Part shown: in pieces, positions 28,574-37,776 of the stretch
How positions within the stretch are numbered: the first letter of the stretch is position 1
Layout of the letters: each line of letters begins with the position of its first letter
Assembly: GCF_001724605.1 (NCBI RefSeq)
Contig: NZ_MEEX01000018.1
Location: 19,678 to 83,677, forward strand
DNA from: Phenylobacterium sp. SCN 70-31
GTDB taxonomy: Bacteria; Pseudomonadota; Alphaproteobacteria; Caulobacterales; Caulobacteraceae
DNA length: 64,000 nucleotides
Direction of reading: 5' to 3'
Position numbers and translations under genes: made by a program
The notes under the pieces: generated by a model
What the model was told of the DNA's origin: nothing
Seen by the model: only the letters and a program-made list of their open reading frames with translations
Databases searched by the model: none

Positions 28574-28841
28574 CGAATCGGTCCTTCAACCTTCGACCAC
28601 TGTCCGGCCGAAGTGTTGCCGAAAGGCGAAAAGCGGGCCCGCCAGGCCTGCGGCGCGCGGACGCAGGAAGGCGACGCCCCCGTCTCGCGGGGAACCAAGG
28701 CCACGCTTGGGCGTTGGGCTTGCGGGGTAGGCTGTCAGGCGCCGACGACCGGCCCCTACGGGGCCGAGGGGCTGCACTTTTCATTTGCGGGATGCACGGA
28801 TGCCGAGTGAATTCGCCGACGCGGGTATTGGAGTCCGGGGA

Positions 28842-29216
28842 ATGACGAGCCAGAGCGATCTGCAGGGACTTCGTGTCCTTGTCGTCGAAGACGAGATGAT
28901 GGTCTCGATGCTGATCGAGGACATGCTGGCCGACCTCGGCTGCGTGGTGGTCGGACCGGCCGCCCGGCTGGAGGAAGCCATAGACCTGGCCAACCGCGCC
29001 GAACTGGACTGCGCCGTCCTGGACGTGAACCTGGGCGGGCAGCCGATCTTCCCGCTCGCGGACCTGCTCCGGGCGAAAGGCGCGCCCTTCGCCTTCGCCA
29101 CAGGCTATGGCGATGCGGGTCTCCGGGATGTCGACAAGGGTTCGCCCGTCCTGCAGAAGCCTTTCCGCGAGGGCGATCTGGCGCGCGTCCTGGGCGAGTT
29201 GCGCGCGCGCGGCTGA
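28842..29216 (+). CDS. Single-domain response regulator
   Basis: This is a 124-aa stand-alone receiver domain. ATG 28842 is chosen because GGAG lies eight bases upstream and the domain begins at once (LQGLRVLVVEDE). Key residues: acidic pair Glu17-Asp18, phosphoacceptor Asp61 (CAVLDVNLGG), Thr in FATGYGD and Lys106 in LQKPFRE. The ATGYGD loop is typical of receivers paired with HWE/HisKA_2 sensor kinases in alphaproteobacteria. No kinase gene is adjacent, so the partner is encoded elsewhere. There is no output domain; it may act in phosphorelay or by protein contact. Confidence 0.9.
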   Translation: MTSQSDLQGLRVLVVEDEMMVSMLIEDMLADLGCVVVGPAARLEEAIDLANRAELDCAVLDVNLGGQPIFPLADLLRAKGAPFAFATGYGDAGLRDVDKGSPVLQKPFREGDLARVLGELRARG

Positions 29217-29232
29217 GCGTAGGCGGGGCGGT

Positions 29233-29313
29233 CTACAGGTAGGCGAGCCCGCTGGCGGACCAGTCGCTGGCCAGCAGGCTCAGCGAGCCGGCGAGCGCGA
29301 GCAAGAGTTTCAC
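29233..29313 (-). CDS. Possible tiny hydrophobic peptide (26 aa)
   Basis: A GTG at 29313 with GGGAG upstream opens VKLLLALAGSLSLLASDWSA and stops after GLAYL. It would be a single hydrophobic segment. The ribosome-binding site is convincing and the composition fits a small membrane peptide, but length alone makes chance likely. No family is recognised. Confidence 0.3.
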   Translation of the reverse strand: MKLLLALAGSLSLLASDWSASGLAYL

Positions 29314-29456
29314 GGTCCCGGTCTCCCTTCGTCCGACGGCTGCGCCGGACGCCCTGGAGATAAGGATTGGACCGCGTCTCGAACAGTGACGCTTTGCGCA
29401 GACGGGCTCTGCGGAAACGGGGGCGCGGTCGCATCCGGACCCCGGCGCCCGCGAGC

Positions 29457-30881
29457 TCAGCTTTCCATGTCGTGACGGATCGTCCGGCGGCTGAGCCAGA
29501 AGCAGATCATGGGCAGGATCATCAGGGCGGTGGACCACAGCATGGTCTGACGGATGCCCTGGGCGCTGGCGGCCGCACACACCCTGGCCGCCTCGCCCAC
29601 GGCTTCGTGGCATGTGGAAACGGTGAGGCCGGCGTCGGTCAGCAGCCGGTTCGTCATGAAGTCGTTCGCGATCCCGAACAGCGTCGGCCCCCCGCCCAGG
29701 CCGATCATGTTCATCACGAACAGCAGCACAGCGGCCGCCGTGGCGCGCATGCCGGGCGGCACGAGACCCTGCACCCCGCCGTAGACCGGCCCGTACCAGA
29801 GCGCATGTCCGATGGTCGGCACGATCAGCAGCAGTAGGGCCAGCGGCAGGTTCGGCGTCAGGAACGCCCACCACAGTATGGGGGTCGAAAGCAACGGGAA
29901 CACCGCCGGCAGCACACCGTACCAACGCAGGTCGCGGGCCCCGAACCTGTCGGCGAACCAGCCGCCGATGAGCGCGCCGACGATGCCGCCGACTCCCGAG
30001 ATCACGCCCAACGCCGTGCCGAGAAAGCCGCGCGGCTGCATTCCGAACCCGGCGGCCAGTTCGGTCAGTTCCGGCGTGTAGTTGCGCACGAAGTACGAGG
30101 CCAGGAAGTGGGAGTGGGCGTAGGCCACCACCGCATAGAGCGCCGCGCCGATGGCGAAGAACCAGAACGTGGGCTTGCGCGACAGCACCCGCATCGCCGC
30201 GCGGAACGGCACGTGCTCGGCGGCGTGCGCCGCCGCGGCCCCGGCCGCCTTGAGCGCCCGTCGGGGCTCCTTGAGCGTGAAGATCGCGAACACCGCCAGC
30301 ACCAGGCCGGGCATGCCGGCCACGAGGAAGGCCGTCCGCCACCCGTAGGACTCGGCCACCACGGCGCCCATCGCCATGCCGGCCATGGCCCCGATCGGGC
30401 CGCCCATCGAATAGACCGACAACGCCATCGCCCGCTTCTCGCGCGGGGTGTACTCGGTCAGCAGCGAGTGGGCGGTGGGCGAGCATCCCGCCTCGCCCAC
30501 CGCCACGCCCATCCGCGAGGCCACCAGCATCGCGAAGTTCTGGGCGAAGCCGCCCAGCAGCGAGAAGCCGCTCCAGACCGTGAGCGCCAGCGCCAGGATG
30601 CGCGGCCGGTCGCCCCGGTCGGCCCAGCGCGCCAGGGGGATGCCCAGCAGCGTGTAGACCACGGCGAAGTAGAAGCCGGCCATGGCGCCCACCTGGCCGT
30701 CGGTGAGGTTCAGGTCCTCCTTGATCGGCTCGATCAGGTTGGTGATGACCATCCGGTCCAGGATGTTCACCGCATTGATGAGCATCAGCAGGACGAGGGC
30801 GTAGGTCCGGTAGCGCGTGGATACGACCGGCGTATCCGCCGCCGCGGGGCGGGGCGTCTCTCCGACGACGGCTTCGGTCAC
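29457..30881 (-). CDS. MFS transporter (spinster-like)
   Basis: This 474-aa inner-membrane carrier has about twelve hydrophobic helices. Motif A between helices 2 and 3 reads GIPLARWADRGDRPRILA, and the first helix carries VNILDRMVITNLIEPI, a spinster-type (Spns-like MFS) feature. A second, large periplasmic or cytoplasmic loop with two cysteines (STCHEAVGEAARVCAA) lies between the last helices. Sequence alone does not fix the substrate. It is the last gene of the IclR-controlled leftward operon, 30 bases after the AMP-ligase gene, and probably moves the acid degraded by that operon. Confidence 0.85.
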   Translation of the reverse strand: MTEAVVGETPRPAAADTPVVSTRYRTYALVLLMLINAVNILDRMVITNLIEPIKEDLNLTDGQVGAMAGFYFAVVYTLLGIPLARWADRGDRPRILALALTVWSGFSLLGGFAQNFAMLVASRMGVAVGEAGCSPTAHSLLTEYTPREKRAMALSVYSMGGPIGAMAGMAMGAVVAESYGWRTAFLVAGMPGLVLAVFAIFTLKEPRRALKAAGAAAAHAAEHVPFRAAMRVLSRKPTFWFFAIGAALYAVVAYAHSHFLASYFVRNYTPELTELAAGFGMQPRGFLGTALGVISGVGGIVGALIGGWFADRFGARDLRWYGVLPAVFPLLSTPILWWAFLTPNLPLALLLLIVPTIGHALWYGPVYGGVQGLVPPGMRATAAAVLLFVMNMIGLGGGPTLFGIANDFMTNRLLTDAGLTVSTCHEAVGEAARVCAAASAQGIRQTMLWSTALMILPMICFWLSRRTIRHDMES

Positions 30882-30911
30882 GATGTTGTCTCCCCCTGGC
30901 GCGGACGCGCG

Positions 30912-32450
30912 TCAGCGCGCCGGCGCGGGCCAGTAGTTCGCCTTGAGCGCCTGCTTCGAGAGCTTGCCCGTCGGCAGTCGCGGCAGCGTCTCCATGAAGT
31001 CGAAGCTGCGCGGGATGGTGTGTTTCGCGATCTGTCCGCTCAGGAAGGCGGTCAGCTCGGCGGCCAGCTCGGGCGTGCCGGCGACGCCGGCCGCAGGCTC
31101 CACGATGGCCTTCACCTCTTCGCCGAAGTCGGGATTGGGCACGCCGATGACCGCCACGTCGGCCACCTTGGGATGCAGGACCAGGGCGTTCTCGATCGCC
31201 TGCGGATAGATGTTCACCCCGCCCGAGATGATCATGAAGCTCTTGCGGTCGGTCAGGAACAGGTAGCCCTGGTCGTCGACGTAGCCGATGTCTCCGACCG
31301 AGGTCCAAGTCGGGCGCCTCGGATGCTGGGCGGACGCCGTCTTCGCGTCGTCGTTGTGATAGCGGAACACCAGCGTCGGCTGCTCGAAGTAGATCTGGCC
31401 GATCTCGCCGGGCGGCAGATCCTCGCCGTCTTCGCCGCAGATGTGGATGATCCCGGCCCGCGCCCGGCCGACCGATCCGGGCCGCTCCAGCCATTCGGCG
31501 CTGGTGATGCTGGTCGAACCGTTGCCCTCGGTGGCGCCGAAGTATTCCTCGATGATCGGCCCCCACCATTCGATCATCGCCCGCTTCACCTCGACCGGAC
31601 ACGGCGCGGCCGAGTGGACGGCGCAGCGATGGCTGGAAAGGTCGTGGGCGCGTCGCTCGGCCTCGCTCATCTTCAGGAAGCGGACGAACATGGTGGGCAC
31701 CCACTGGCTGTGGGTGACGCGGTGGCGTTCGATCAGGGCCAGCGCGTCGGCCGGTTCGAACCGCTCCATGACGACGGCCGTGCCGCCGAAGTAGTGCGTG
31801 CCCAGCACATAGCTCAGCGGGGCCGAGTGATAGAGCGGCGCCGGCGAGAGATAGACCATGTCCGGCCCGAAGCCGTACTTGGCCTGGCTGGGCTTGAGCC
31901 GCCAGCCGTCCTCGATCGGACAGTCCTGGAGCGGCCGCTTGATGCCCTTCGGCCGACCGGTGGAGCCCGAGCTGTAGAGCATGAAGTCGCCGGCCCAGTC
32001 CTCCACCGGCCCGGGCCCTGCCGCGGCCAGAGCCTGCTCGTACGAGATGAACCCCTTGGCCACGCCATCGACCATCAGGCGCACCGCGCACTGCGGCGCC
32101 TGGGCCAGCGCGCCGGCCGCCGTCTCGGCCATCGCCGCCGAGGTCACCAGAACCGAGGCGCTACAGTCGCCCAGGATGAACCCGGCCTCGTCGGCCGTCA
32201 GGTAGCGGTTGATGGCGGTGACATACATCCCGCTCTTCAGGGCGGCCCAACAGACCTCCAGGAAGCGTGGATTATTCTCCATCAGGATCGCCAAGTGATC
32301 GCCCCGGCGAAGGCCCTGGTCGTGCAGCAGACGCATCAGCCGCCACGTCCGGTCGGCCAGTTCGCCATAGGTGACGACATGGCCGCTGGGCTCGAAGATG
32401 AGCGCCGGCTTGTCCGGGGAAACGTCGTGGTGATGCGTCAGAAGCTGCAT
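30912..32450 (-). CDS. AMP-forming acyl-CoA synthetase
   Basis: This is a 512-aa ANL ligase starting at MQLLTHHHDVSPDKPALIFE (32450), eight bases after the SDR stop. Motifs: FMLYSSGSTGRPKGIKRPL (phosphate loop), EEYFGATEGNGS (A5), GDIGYVDDQGYLFLTDRKSF and MIISGGVNIYPQAIENAL, and the catalytic lysine in LPTGKLSKQAL. It resembles the ligase at 54745-56280 (shared WWGP..EY.G.TE block). It should activate a carboxylic acid to its CoA ester. The same operon also carries an ADP-forming ligase, so two separate acids or steps may need activation. Confidence 0.9.
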   Translation of the reverse strand: MQLLTHHHDVSPDKPALIFEPSGHVVTYGELADRTWRLMRLLHDQGLRRGDHLAILMENNPRFLEVCWAALKSGMYVTAINRYLTADEAGFILGDCSASVLVTSAAMAETAAGALAQAPQCAVRLMVDGVAKGFISYEQALAAAGPGPVEDWAGDFMLYSSGSTGRPKGIKRPLQDCPIEDGWRLKPSQAKYGFGPDMVYLSPAPLYHSAPLSYVLGTHYFGGTAVVMERFEPADALALIERHRVTHSQWVPTMFVRFLKMSEAERRAHDLSSHRCAVHSAAPCPVEVKRAMIEWWGPIIEEYFGATEGNGSTSITSAEWLERPGSVGRARAGIIHICGEDGEDLPPGEIGQIYFEQPTLVFRYHNDDAKTASAQHPRRPTWTSVGDIGYVDDQGYLFLTDRKSFMIISGGVNIYPQAIENALVLHPKVADVAVIGVPNPDFGEEVKAIVEPAAGVAGTPELAAELTAFLSGQIAKHTIPRSFDFMETLPRLPTGKLSKQALKANYWPAPAR

Positions 32451-32458
32451 GGGATCGC

Positions 32459-33217
32459 TCAGTGGATGAACTCGCCGCCGTTGGCGCTGACGGTCTGGCC
32501 GGTGATGTAGCTGGCCTCGTCCGAGGCCAGGAACACGACGAGGGCGGCGATCTCCTCCGGCTGGCCGAAGCGGCCGATGGGAACGCGGGTCCTGGCCTCG
32601 TCGGCGTAGTTCGGGATCGTTGCGGTCGCGGCCGTGAAGACGCCGCCCGGCGCCACCACGTTGACGTGGATGTTCCACTTCGCCAGTTCCCGCGCCCAGG
32701 TGCGCGTCATGCCCAGCAGCGCGCCCTTGGCGGCGGCGTAGTGCGAGCCGGACCGACCGCCCACCGTGCCCATGGCCGACGAGATGTTGACGATCTTGCC
32801 CGCCTTCCGCTGCTTCATGCCCGCCAGGACGATCTGCGCGCAGTGAAAGGCGCCTTTCACGTGGACCCCCAGCATCCGGTCGAGGGCGTCGTCGTCGATG
32901 TCCTCGATCGGCATCCGGCGACTCCCGACCCCGGCGTTGTTGACCAGCACGTCGATGATCTCGCCACCCAGCGCCGCCAGGGCGGCGTTCACCGCCGCCG
33001 TGACCTCGTCGCGCCGGGCCACGTTGGCTGGGGCGACCTCGGCGCGACCGCCCGCCGCGCGGATCGCCTCGACGGTGGCCTGCGCCGTCTCGGCGTTCAG
33101 GTCGTTCACGATCACGGCCGCGCCCCGCGCCCCCAGCAGCATCGCGCAGGCCCGGCCGATGCCGGAGCCGGCGCCCGTGACCAGGGCGATCTTGCCGTCG
33201 AAAGCCCCCGAGCTCAC
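32459..33217 (-). CDS. SDR family NAD(P)-dependent oxidoreductase
   Basis: This is a 252-aa classical short-chain dehydrogenase. A GTG start at 33217 overlaps the thioesterase stop (GTGA). Motifs: cofactor loop TGAGSGIGRA (residues about 14-23), Asp38-Leu in VIVNDLNAETA, structural NNAGVGS, catalytic Ser in VNISSAMGTVGG and YAAAK, then the substrate-side region GGVFTAATATIPN. The C-terminus GQTVSANGGEFIH is typical of the FabG-like group. Within the operon it probably oxidises a hydroxyacyl-CoA or alcohol intermediate. Confidence 0.9.
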   Translation of the reverse strand: MSSGAFDGKIALVTGAGSGIGRACAMLLGARGAAVIVNDLNAETAQATVEAIRAAGGRAEVAPANVARRDEVTAAVNAALAALGGEIIDVLVNNAGVGSRRMPIEDIDDDALDRMLGVHVKGAFHCAQIVLAGMKQRKAGKIVNISSAMGTVGGRSGSHYAAAKGALLGMTRTWARELAKWNIHVNVVAPGGVFTAATATIPNYADEARTRVPIGRFGQPEEIAALVVFLASDEASYITGQTVSANGGEFIH

Positions 33218-33651
33218 GCCGCCTCCGCCTTCTTGATGCTGACCGTGACGATGCCCAGGGCGTAGAGCTTGCCGGCCTCGTCCTCGACGCGGGCGCTGCC
33301 CACCGCGGTCGTCCGCCCGAAGTGATCCAGCCGGCCCCGGGCCGAAAGGTTCAGCCGGGCCGGAGCCGCGCGGAGGTAGTTGACCTTGAGTTCGATGGTC
33401 ACGGTGCTGTCGGTATGGGCCAGCCGCGTGCGCGCCGCCTGCACCACGGCGGAATCGATCATCTGCGCGATGGCCCCGCCGGCCGCGTCGCCGCGACGGT
33501 TGGTGGCCCCGGCGTTGCCGTCGAATACGATCACCGCCTCTCCGTCGCCGGGCACCTTGAGCTTGAGGCCCAGGGTCCGGTGGATCGGCGAGGTGTCGTA
33601 GAACCCCTCAATCGCGTCGTAGTGCGCGCGATCCATCGCCGCGCCGCTCAT
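33214..33651 (-). CDS. PaaI-type hotdog thioesterase
   Basis: This 145-aa single hotdog-domain protein starts at MSGAAMDRAHYDAIEGFY (33651) and overlaps the crotonase stop by ATGA. Family features: IHRTLGLKLKVPGDGEAVIV, the central 'NRRGDAAGGAIAQMIDSAVV' with the GGAIA..IDSA motif carrying the catalytic acid region, and TIELKVNYLRAAP followed by the last strands. Enzymes of this type hydrolyse small aryl- or acyl-CoA esters and often rescue trapped CoA in degradation pathways. Its location inside the operon supports that role. Confidence 0.88.
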   Translation of the reverse strand: MSGAAMDRAHYDAIEGFYDTSPIHRTLGLKLKVPGDGEAVIVFDGNAGATNRRGDAAGGAIAQMIDSAVVQAARTRLAHTDSTVTIELKVNYLRAAPARLNLSARGRLDHFGRTTAVGSARVEDEAGKLYALGIVTVSIKKAEAA

Positions 33652-34409
33652 TGCGCGCCTTCCTTGGCCTTGGCTTCCAGGAAGGCGGCGGCCTGCTTCT
33701 TGGCGGCGTTGGTCTGGCGCATCAGGCGGGTGACGCGGTCGGCGGCATGGGCCGAGACGCTGTAGGGCATCTCCTGGTTCTCGTAGAAGAAGCGCTTGGT
33801 CGTGTGGATCGCCAGGTCGTTGTACTGGGCCACCTCGCGCGCCATCGCGAAGGCGCGGTCGGTGACCTCGGCGTCGGGCGCGATCTCGTTGATCATGCCC
33901 AGTTGCAGCGCTTCGGCCACGGGAATGCGGCGCCCCGTGATCACCAGCTCGAACGCCTTGCGCATGGGCACGACAGCCGACAGGCCGATCAGGGCGAAGG
34001 TGGCGACCAGCCCATGGTGGACTTCCGGATAGCCGAACTGCGTCGTCTCGCCCGCCACCACCATGTCGCACGACATGGCGATGCTGGCGCCCAGGCCCAG
34101 GGTCGGGCCGTTCACCGCGGCGATCAGCACCGGGCGGGTGTTGCGGTAGAGGGCGGCCAGGTCCACCGCCATGGACGGCGGCGCCTTGGACTTCACCGGA
34201 TTGGCCACCTCGTTCAGGTCGACGCCGCCGCAGAAGTTCCGGCCCTCGCCGCGGATCACCACGGCCTTCAGCTCCTGGACCTCCAGCGAGCGCAGGGTGT
34301 CGTAGAATTCGACGAACATGGCGTTGGTGAAGGCGTTGCGCTTCTCGGGCCGGTTGAAGACGATCTCGCCGATCCCCTCCTCCGCCTTGCGGAATACGAT
34401 GTCGCTCAT
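33648..34409 (-). CDS. Enoyl-CoA hydratase/isomerase family protein (crotonase fold)
   Basis: This is a 253-aa crotonase-fold protein. Visible are RPEKRNAFTNAM near residue 20, the oxyanion-hole segment GRNFCGGVDLNE, LGLGASIAMSCDMVVAG and FGYPEVHHGLV. At the position of the first catalytic glutamate of enoyl-CoA hydratase (Glu144 in the rat enzyme) it has Ser109; the second, in YPE, is kept as Glu129. Hydration by the usual mechanism is therefore doubtful, and isomerase, hydrolase or lyase chemistry is possible. It overlaps its neighbours by ATGA on both sides. Confidence 0.88.
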   Translation of the reverse strand: MSDIVFRKAEEGIGEIVFNRPEKRNAFTNAMFVEFYDTLRSLEVQELKAVVIRGEGRNFCGGVDLNEVANPVKSKAPPSMAVDLAALYRNTRPVLIAAVNGPTLGLGASIAMSCDMVVAGETTQFGYPEVHHGLVATFALIGLSAVVPMRKAFELVITGRRIPVAEALQLGMINEIAPDAEVTDRAFAMAREVAQYNDLAIHTTKRFFYENQEMPYSVSAHAADRVTRLMRQTNAAKKQAAAFLEAKAKEGAQ

Positions 34410-36541
34410 GAACTCTGGCTCCTGGCCACGATGAGCGCGTCCACGGCGACCACGCCGCGTCCTTCTTCGCGCACCATCAGGGGGTTGATGTCGATCTCGC
34501 GGTAGTCGTCGGCATGGGCCGCGATGAACCGCGACAGCTCCGCGAGCGCCGCGGCAGCGGCCTCCACGTCGCAACGGGGTCTGCCGCGCGCGCCCAGCAA
34601 CAGGGGCGCGCCGCGCAGGCTGAGGATCATGTCGCGCGCCTGGTCCGCCGTGACCGGCGCGGGCGCGAAGACCGTGTCGTTTAGAATCTCGAGAAAGACG
34701 CCGCCGCTGGCCACCATGACCGACGGGCCGAAGGCCGGGTCCACGAAAGCGCCCAGGGCCAGCTCCACGCCGGCCTCGCGCGGCTGAACCACGATCGCGG
34801 CCGCGGGATCGCCGAGCCGCGCGCGCGCCTGGGCCACGCGGTCGTAGGCGTCGGCGACGGAGTCCGCGCCCACCGGGCCGACCACGCCGGCCGCTTCGGT
34901 CTTGTGGGCCAGTCCCGGCGCTTCGAGCTTGAGAAACACCGGTCCGCCGGCTTCGCGCTGACGGGCGACGGCGTCGTCGGCGCTGGCCACGGGCCAGGTG
35001 GCGACGTGCGGCAAGGCGGCCAGCCCCGCGAGTCGCGTCCGCGCGGCCTCGCCCGCGACGACGCCCAAGTCCCGCCTCCCGAGTTCCCGGCCTACGAAAT
35101 CCGGACCGGCGGGGTGACCGGCCGACGTGCGCGTTTCGGACACGTCGGCCGGCCTGGCGCGCGGCGCGACCAACCCCAGCGCCTGCACCAGTCGGGTGGG
35201 CTCCCGGAACCAGACCACGCCCAGATCTCGCAGCTCGGCCTCGAACTGCGGCGTGGTCAGGCCACAGCACAGCACGGGCTTGCCGCTGGCGGCGACGAAG
35301 TCGGCCAGGGAGTCGCGGACGATCGCCTGCACATGGCCCGTCATGCAGGCGTAGGAGAGCCAGATTGCGACGGCGTCCACAGGCTGGGCGTCCATCCAGC
35401 GGAGGGCCGCCTCGAACGAGCGCCGGCCCTTGCCGAACAGCGCATAGACATCCAGCGGATTGGCGAAATGGGCCGGCCTCAGGGCGGCCGACTGTTCCGC
35501 AGTGGGCGGAACCAGGGCGGCGGGAACCTCCAGGCCGAAACGCTCGGCCGCGTCGAGCGTCACGATGGCGTAGCCGCCCGACGGCGTCACGACGCCCAGC
35601 CGGCGCCCCTTCGGCGCACGCCCCGCAGCGACGACCGAGAGCGCGTCCACGAACGCCATCTCGTCGCGCACCACGATGGCGCCGGCCGCCTGCAACGCAG
35701 CCTCGAAGATCGCCGCGTCGCCCGCCAGGCTGCCGGTATGCGACGCGATCTGCGCCGCCGCGCCGGCGCCGCGTCCGGTCTTCCACAGGACCACCGGCTT
35801 TCCGCGGGCCGTCGCAAGCTCCACCGCCGCCATCAGCCGGCGGCCGTCGCGGCATCCTTCCAGGATCAGCGCCACGCACGCCACCTCGGGGTCGTCGACG
35901 ACCCACGCCAGGCACTCGGCGGCGTCGACGTCGAACTCGGCGCCCGTGTCGATGACGTACTTGGCGCCCACGCCCCGGTCGCGCAGTCGCGCCGAGCCGA
36001 AATAGAGTGTCAGACCGCCGCTCTGGCCGATGACCGCGACAGGCCCCGACCGCTGCGTCTGGCCGATATCGGTGGCGATGGTGACGAACACCTTGCCCGC
36101 CACGTCCCGCGACCCGACGGTGTTCGGCCCCATGACCCGGACGCCGCTCTCGGCGATCGCCGCGCGCAGGTCGTCGCCCAGCGAAGGCTCCGAGAAGCCG
36201 TCCGCGAAGACCAGCGCCGCCCGGACGCCGCGCACGCCGCATTCCCGCACCGCCGCCGGCGCGCGCTCGGCCGAGACGCAGATCAGCGCCAGGTCGATGT
36301 CGCCGGGCGCCTCGGCCAGCGACGCATGGCACGGACGCTCTCCGATCCGATCCTGGCTGGGGCTGACGAGATGGATCGCGCCCGCGTAGCCGGTCGCCTC
36401 CAGGGTCGCGAGCACGCGGCCACCCGAACGCGCGCGATCGGGGCTTGCCCCCACCACGGCGACGGCGCGCGGCGCAAGGAACGCCGCCAGGTCGCCGCCG
36501 GACGTATCGGACCCGGGCCGCGCGGCCCGCAACGCTGTCAT
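34406..36541 (-). CDS. ADP-forming acyl-CoA ligase (acetate-CoA ligase family)
   Basis: This 711-aa fused alpha-beta NDP-forming CoA ligase has, in order, a CoA-binding Rossmann domain (FLAPRAVAVVGASPDRARSG), a succinyl-CoA-synthetase-like flavodoxin domain (PVAVIGQSGGLTLYFGSARL) with the phospho-His His268 in IASHTGSLAG, a second such domain (GVVTPSGGYAIVTLDAAERF), and a C-terminal ATP-grasp domain (GGPVFLKLEAPGLAHKTEAA ... YREIDINPLMV). The domain order matches archaeal Acd-like and Pat-like synthetases. It would make an acyl-CoA reversibly from acid, CoA and ATP. It overlaps both neighbours by ATGA. Confidence 0.9.
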   Translation of the reverse strand: MTALRAARPGSDTSGGDLAAFLAPRAVAVVGASPDRARSGGRVLATLEATGYAGAIHLVSPSQDRIGERPCHASLAEAPGDIDLALICVSAERAPAAVRECGVRGVRAALVFADGFSEPSLGDDLRAAIAESGVRVMGPNTVGSRDVAGKVFVTIATDIGQTQRSGPVAVIGQSGGLTLYFGSARLRDRGVGAKYVIDTGAEFDVDAAECLAWVVDDPEVACVALILEGCRDGRRLMAAVELATARGKPVVLWKTGRGAGAAAQIASHTGSLAGDAAIFEAALQAAGAIVVRDEMAFVDALSVVAAGRAPKGRRLGVVTPSGGYAIVTLDAAERFGLEVPAALVPPTAEQSAALRPAHFANPLDVYALFGKGRRSFEAALRWMDAQPVDAVAIWLSYACMTGHVQAIVRDSLADFVAASGKPVLCCGLTTPQFEAELRDLGVVWFREPTRLVQALGLVAPRARPADVSETRTSAGHPAGPDFVGRELGRRDLGVVAGEAARTRLAGLAALPHVATWPVASADDAVARQREAGGPVFLKLEAPGLAHKTEAAGVVGPVGADSVADAYDRVAQARARLGDPAAAIVVQPREAGVELALGAFVDPAFGPSVMVASGGVFLEILNDTVFAPAPVTADQARDMILSLRGAPLLLGARGRPRCDVEAAAAALAELSRFIAAHADDYREIDINPLMVREEGRGVVAVDALIVARSQSS

Positions 36542-37776
36542 TGGGCCGGGCCGACCTGGGCGTGCGGAACCATGTCGGCCACGACTCCCGCCTGGATCAG
36601 CGCGGAGATGGCCTCGTCGGTTCGGCCGATCTCCTTCAGGATTTCGACCGTATGCTCGCCGAACCGCGGCGGCGGCCGCCGGATGCTGGGCGGGGTCTTC
36701 GACATCTTCCAGGGCAGGTTCAGGGCCGGCATCTCGCCGACGCCCGGCGCCTCGTAGGACTGGATCATGCCCCTCGCGATGGTCTGGGGATGTTCGAACA
36801 CAGCCTTGAGGTCGTTGATCGGGCCGCAGACGATGGCGTGGTCGTCGAACTCCTGGCGCCACTGGGCCGCCGGCTTGGCCAGCATCGCCTCGTGGACCAG
36901 CGGGTACAGGACTTCTTCGTGGGCCACCCGCGCATAGGGCGTCGCGAACCGCTCGTCCTCGATCCATTCGGGATGGCCCAGCAGCCGGCAGAAGTCGGGC
37001 CACTGACGCTGCCCGGGCACCGCCTGGAGATAGACGCCATCCGCGCACTTGAACGCCGCCGAGGGGACGCGCTGCGGATTCTCGGTGCCGTGGCGCTCGG
37101 GCACCTTGCCGGTGAGCAGGTAGCGGCTGCCGATCACCGACAGCATCGACACCATGATGTCGAACATCGCGAGGTCGATGTGCTGCCCCTCGCCCGTCCG
37201 CTCGCGATAGTAGAGCGCGCCCTGGATGGCGGCGAAGCCGTAGATGCCGGTCGAGACGTCGGCGACCGGCGCCATGCTCTTCACCGGAGTCCGGCCCTTT
37301 TCGCCGGTGATGCTCATGAACCCGCTGCCGGCCTGCAACACCGGGTCGTAGCCGCGCTTTCCACGGTCGGGGCCCGTCTGCCCGTAGCCCGAGACCGAGT
37401 GGTAGATCACACGCGGATTGATCGCCCGGATCGCCTCGTAGCCCACGCCCAGACGGTCGGCGGCGCCGGGGGTGAAGTTCTGCATCACCACGTCCGCGCC
37501 CCGGGCGAGATCCAGGATCACCTCCAGCCCCTCGGGCCGCTTCATGTCGACGGCGATGGTCCGCTTCGAGCGGTTGTTGGTGGCGTAGTAGGCGCTGAGT
37601 CCGCCCTTGAACGGCGGCCAGACGCGGCTCTCGTCCTTGCTGCGGGGATGCTCGACGAAGATCACGTCGGCGCCGAACTCAGCCAGCATCATCGAGGTCA
37701 GGGGACCGGCCACGCCGCGCGACAGGTCCAGGACCTTCACGCCGGCGAACATGTCCTGCGGGGGCTGGGTGGTCAT
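36538..37776 (-). CDS. CaiB/BaiF CoA transferase (normal order)
   Basis: This is a complete 412-aa class III CoA transferase. It starts in normal order with VKVLDLSRGVAGPLTSMMLA (residues 13-32). It continues with RSKRTIAVDMKRPEGLEVIL, the YHSVSGYGQTGPDRGKRGYD block and the catalytic Asp173 in PVADVSTGIYG. It ends with the small domain (FKCADGVYLQAVPGQRQWPD, then VCGPINDLKAVFEHPQ). It transfers CoA between acids, here possibly from the ligase product to the lyase substrate, since its gene lies between the two and overlaps both by ATGA. Confidence 0.92.
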   Translation of the reverse strand: MTTQPPQDMFAGVKVLDLSRGVAGPLTSMMLAEFGADVIFVEHPRSKDESRVWPPFKGGLSAYYATNNRSKRTIAVDMKRPEGLEVILDLARGADVVMQNFTPGAADRLGVGYEAIRAINPRVIYHSVSGYGQTGPDRGKRGYDPVLQAGSGFMSITGEKGRTPVKSMAPVADVSTGIYGFAAIQGALYYRERTGEGQHIDLAMFDIMVSMLSVIGSRYLLTGKVPERHGTENPQRVPSAAFKCADGVYLQAVPGQRQWPDFCRLLGHPEWIEDERFATPYARVAHEEVLYPLVHEAMLAKPAAQWRQEFDDHAIVCGPINDLKAVFEHPQTIARGMIQSYEAPGVGEMPALNLPWKMSKTPPSIRRPPPRFGEHTVEILKEIGRTDEAISALIQAGVVADMVPHAQVGPAQ

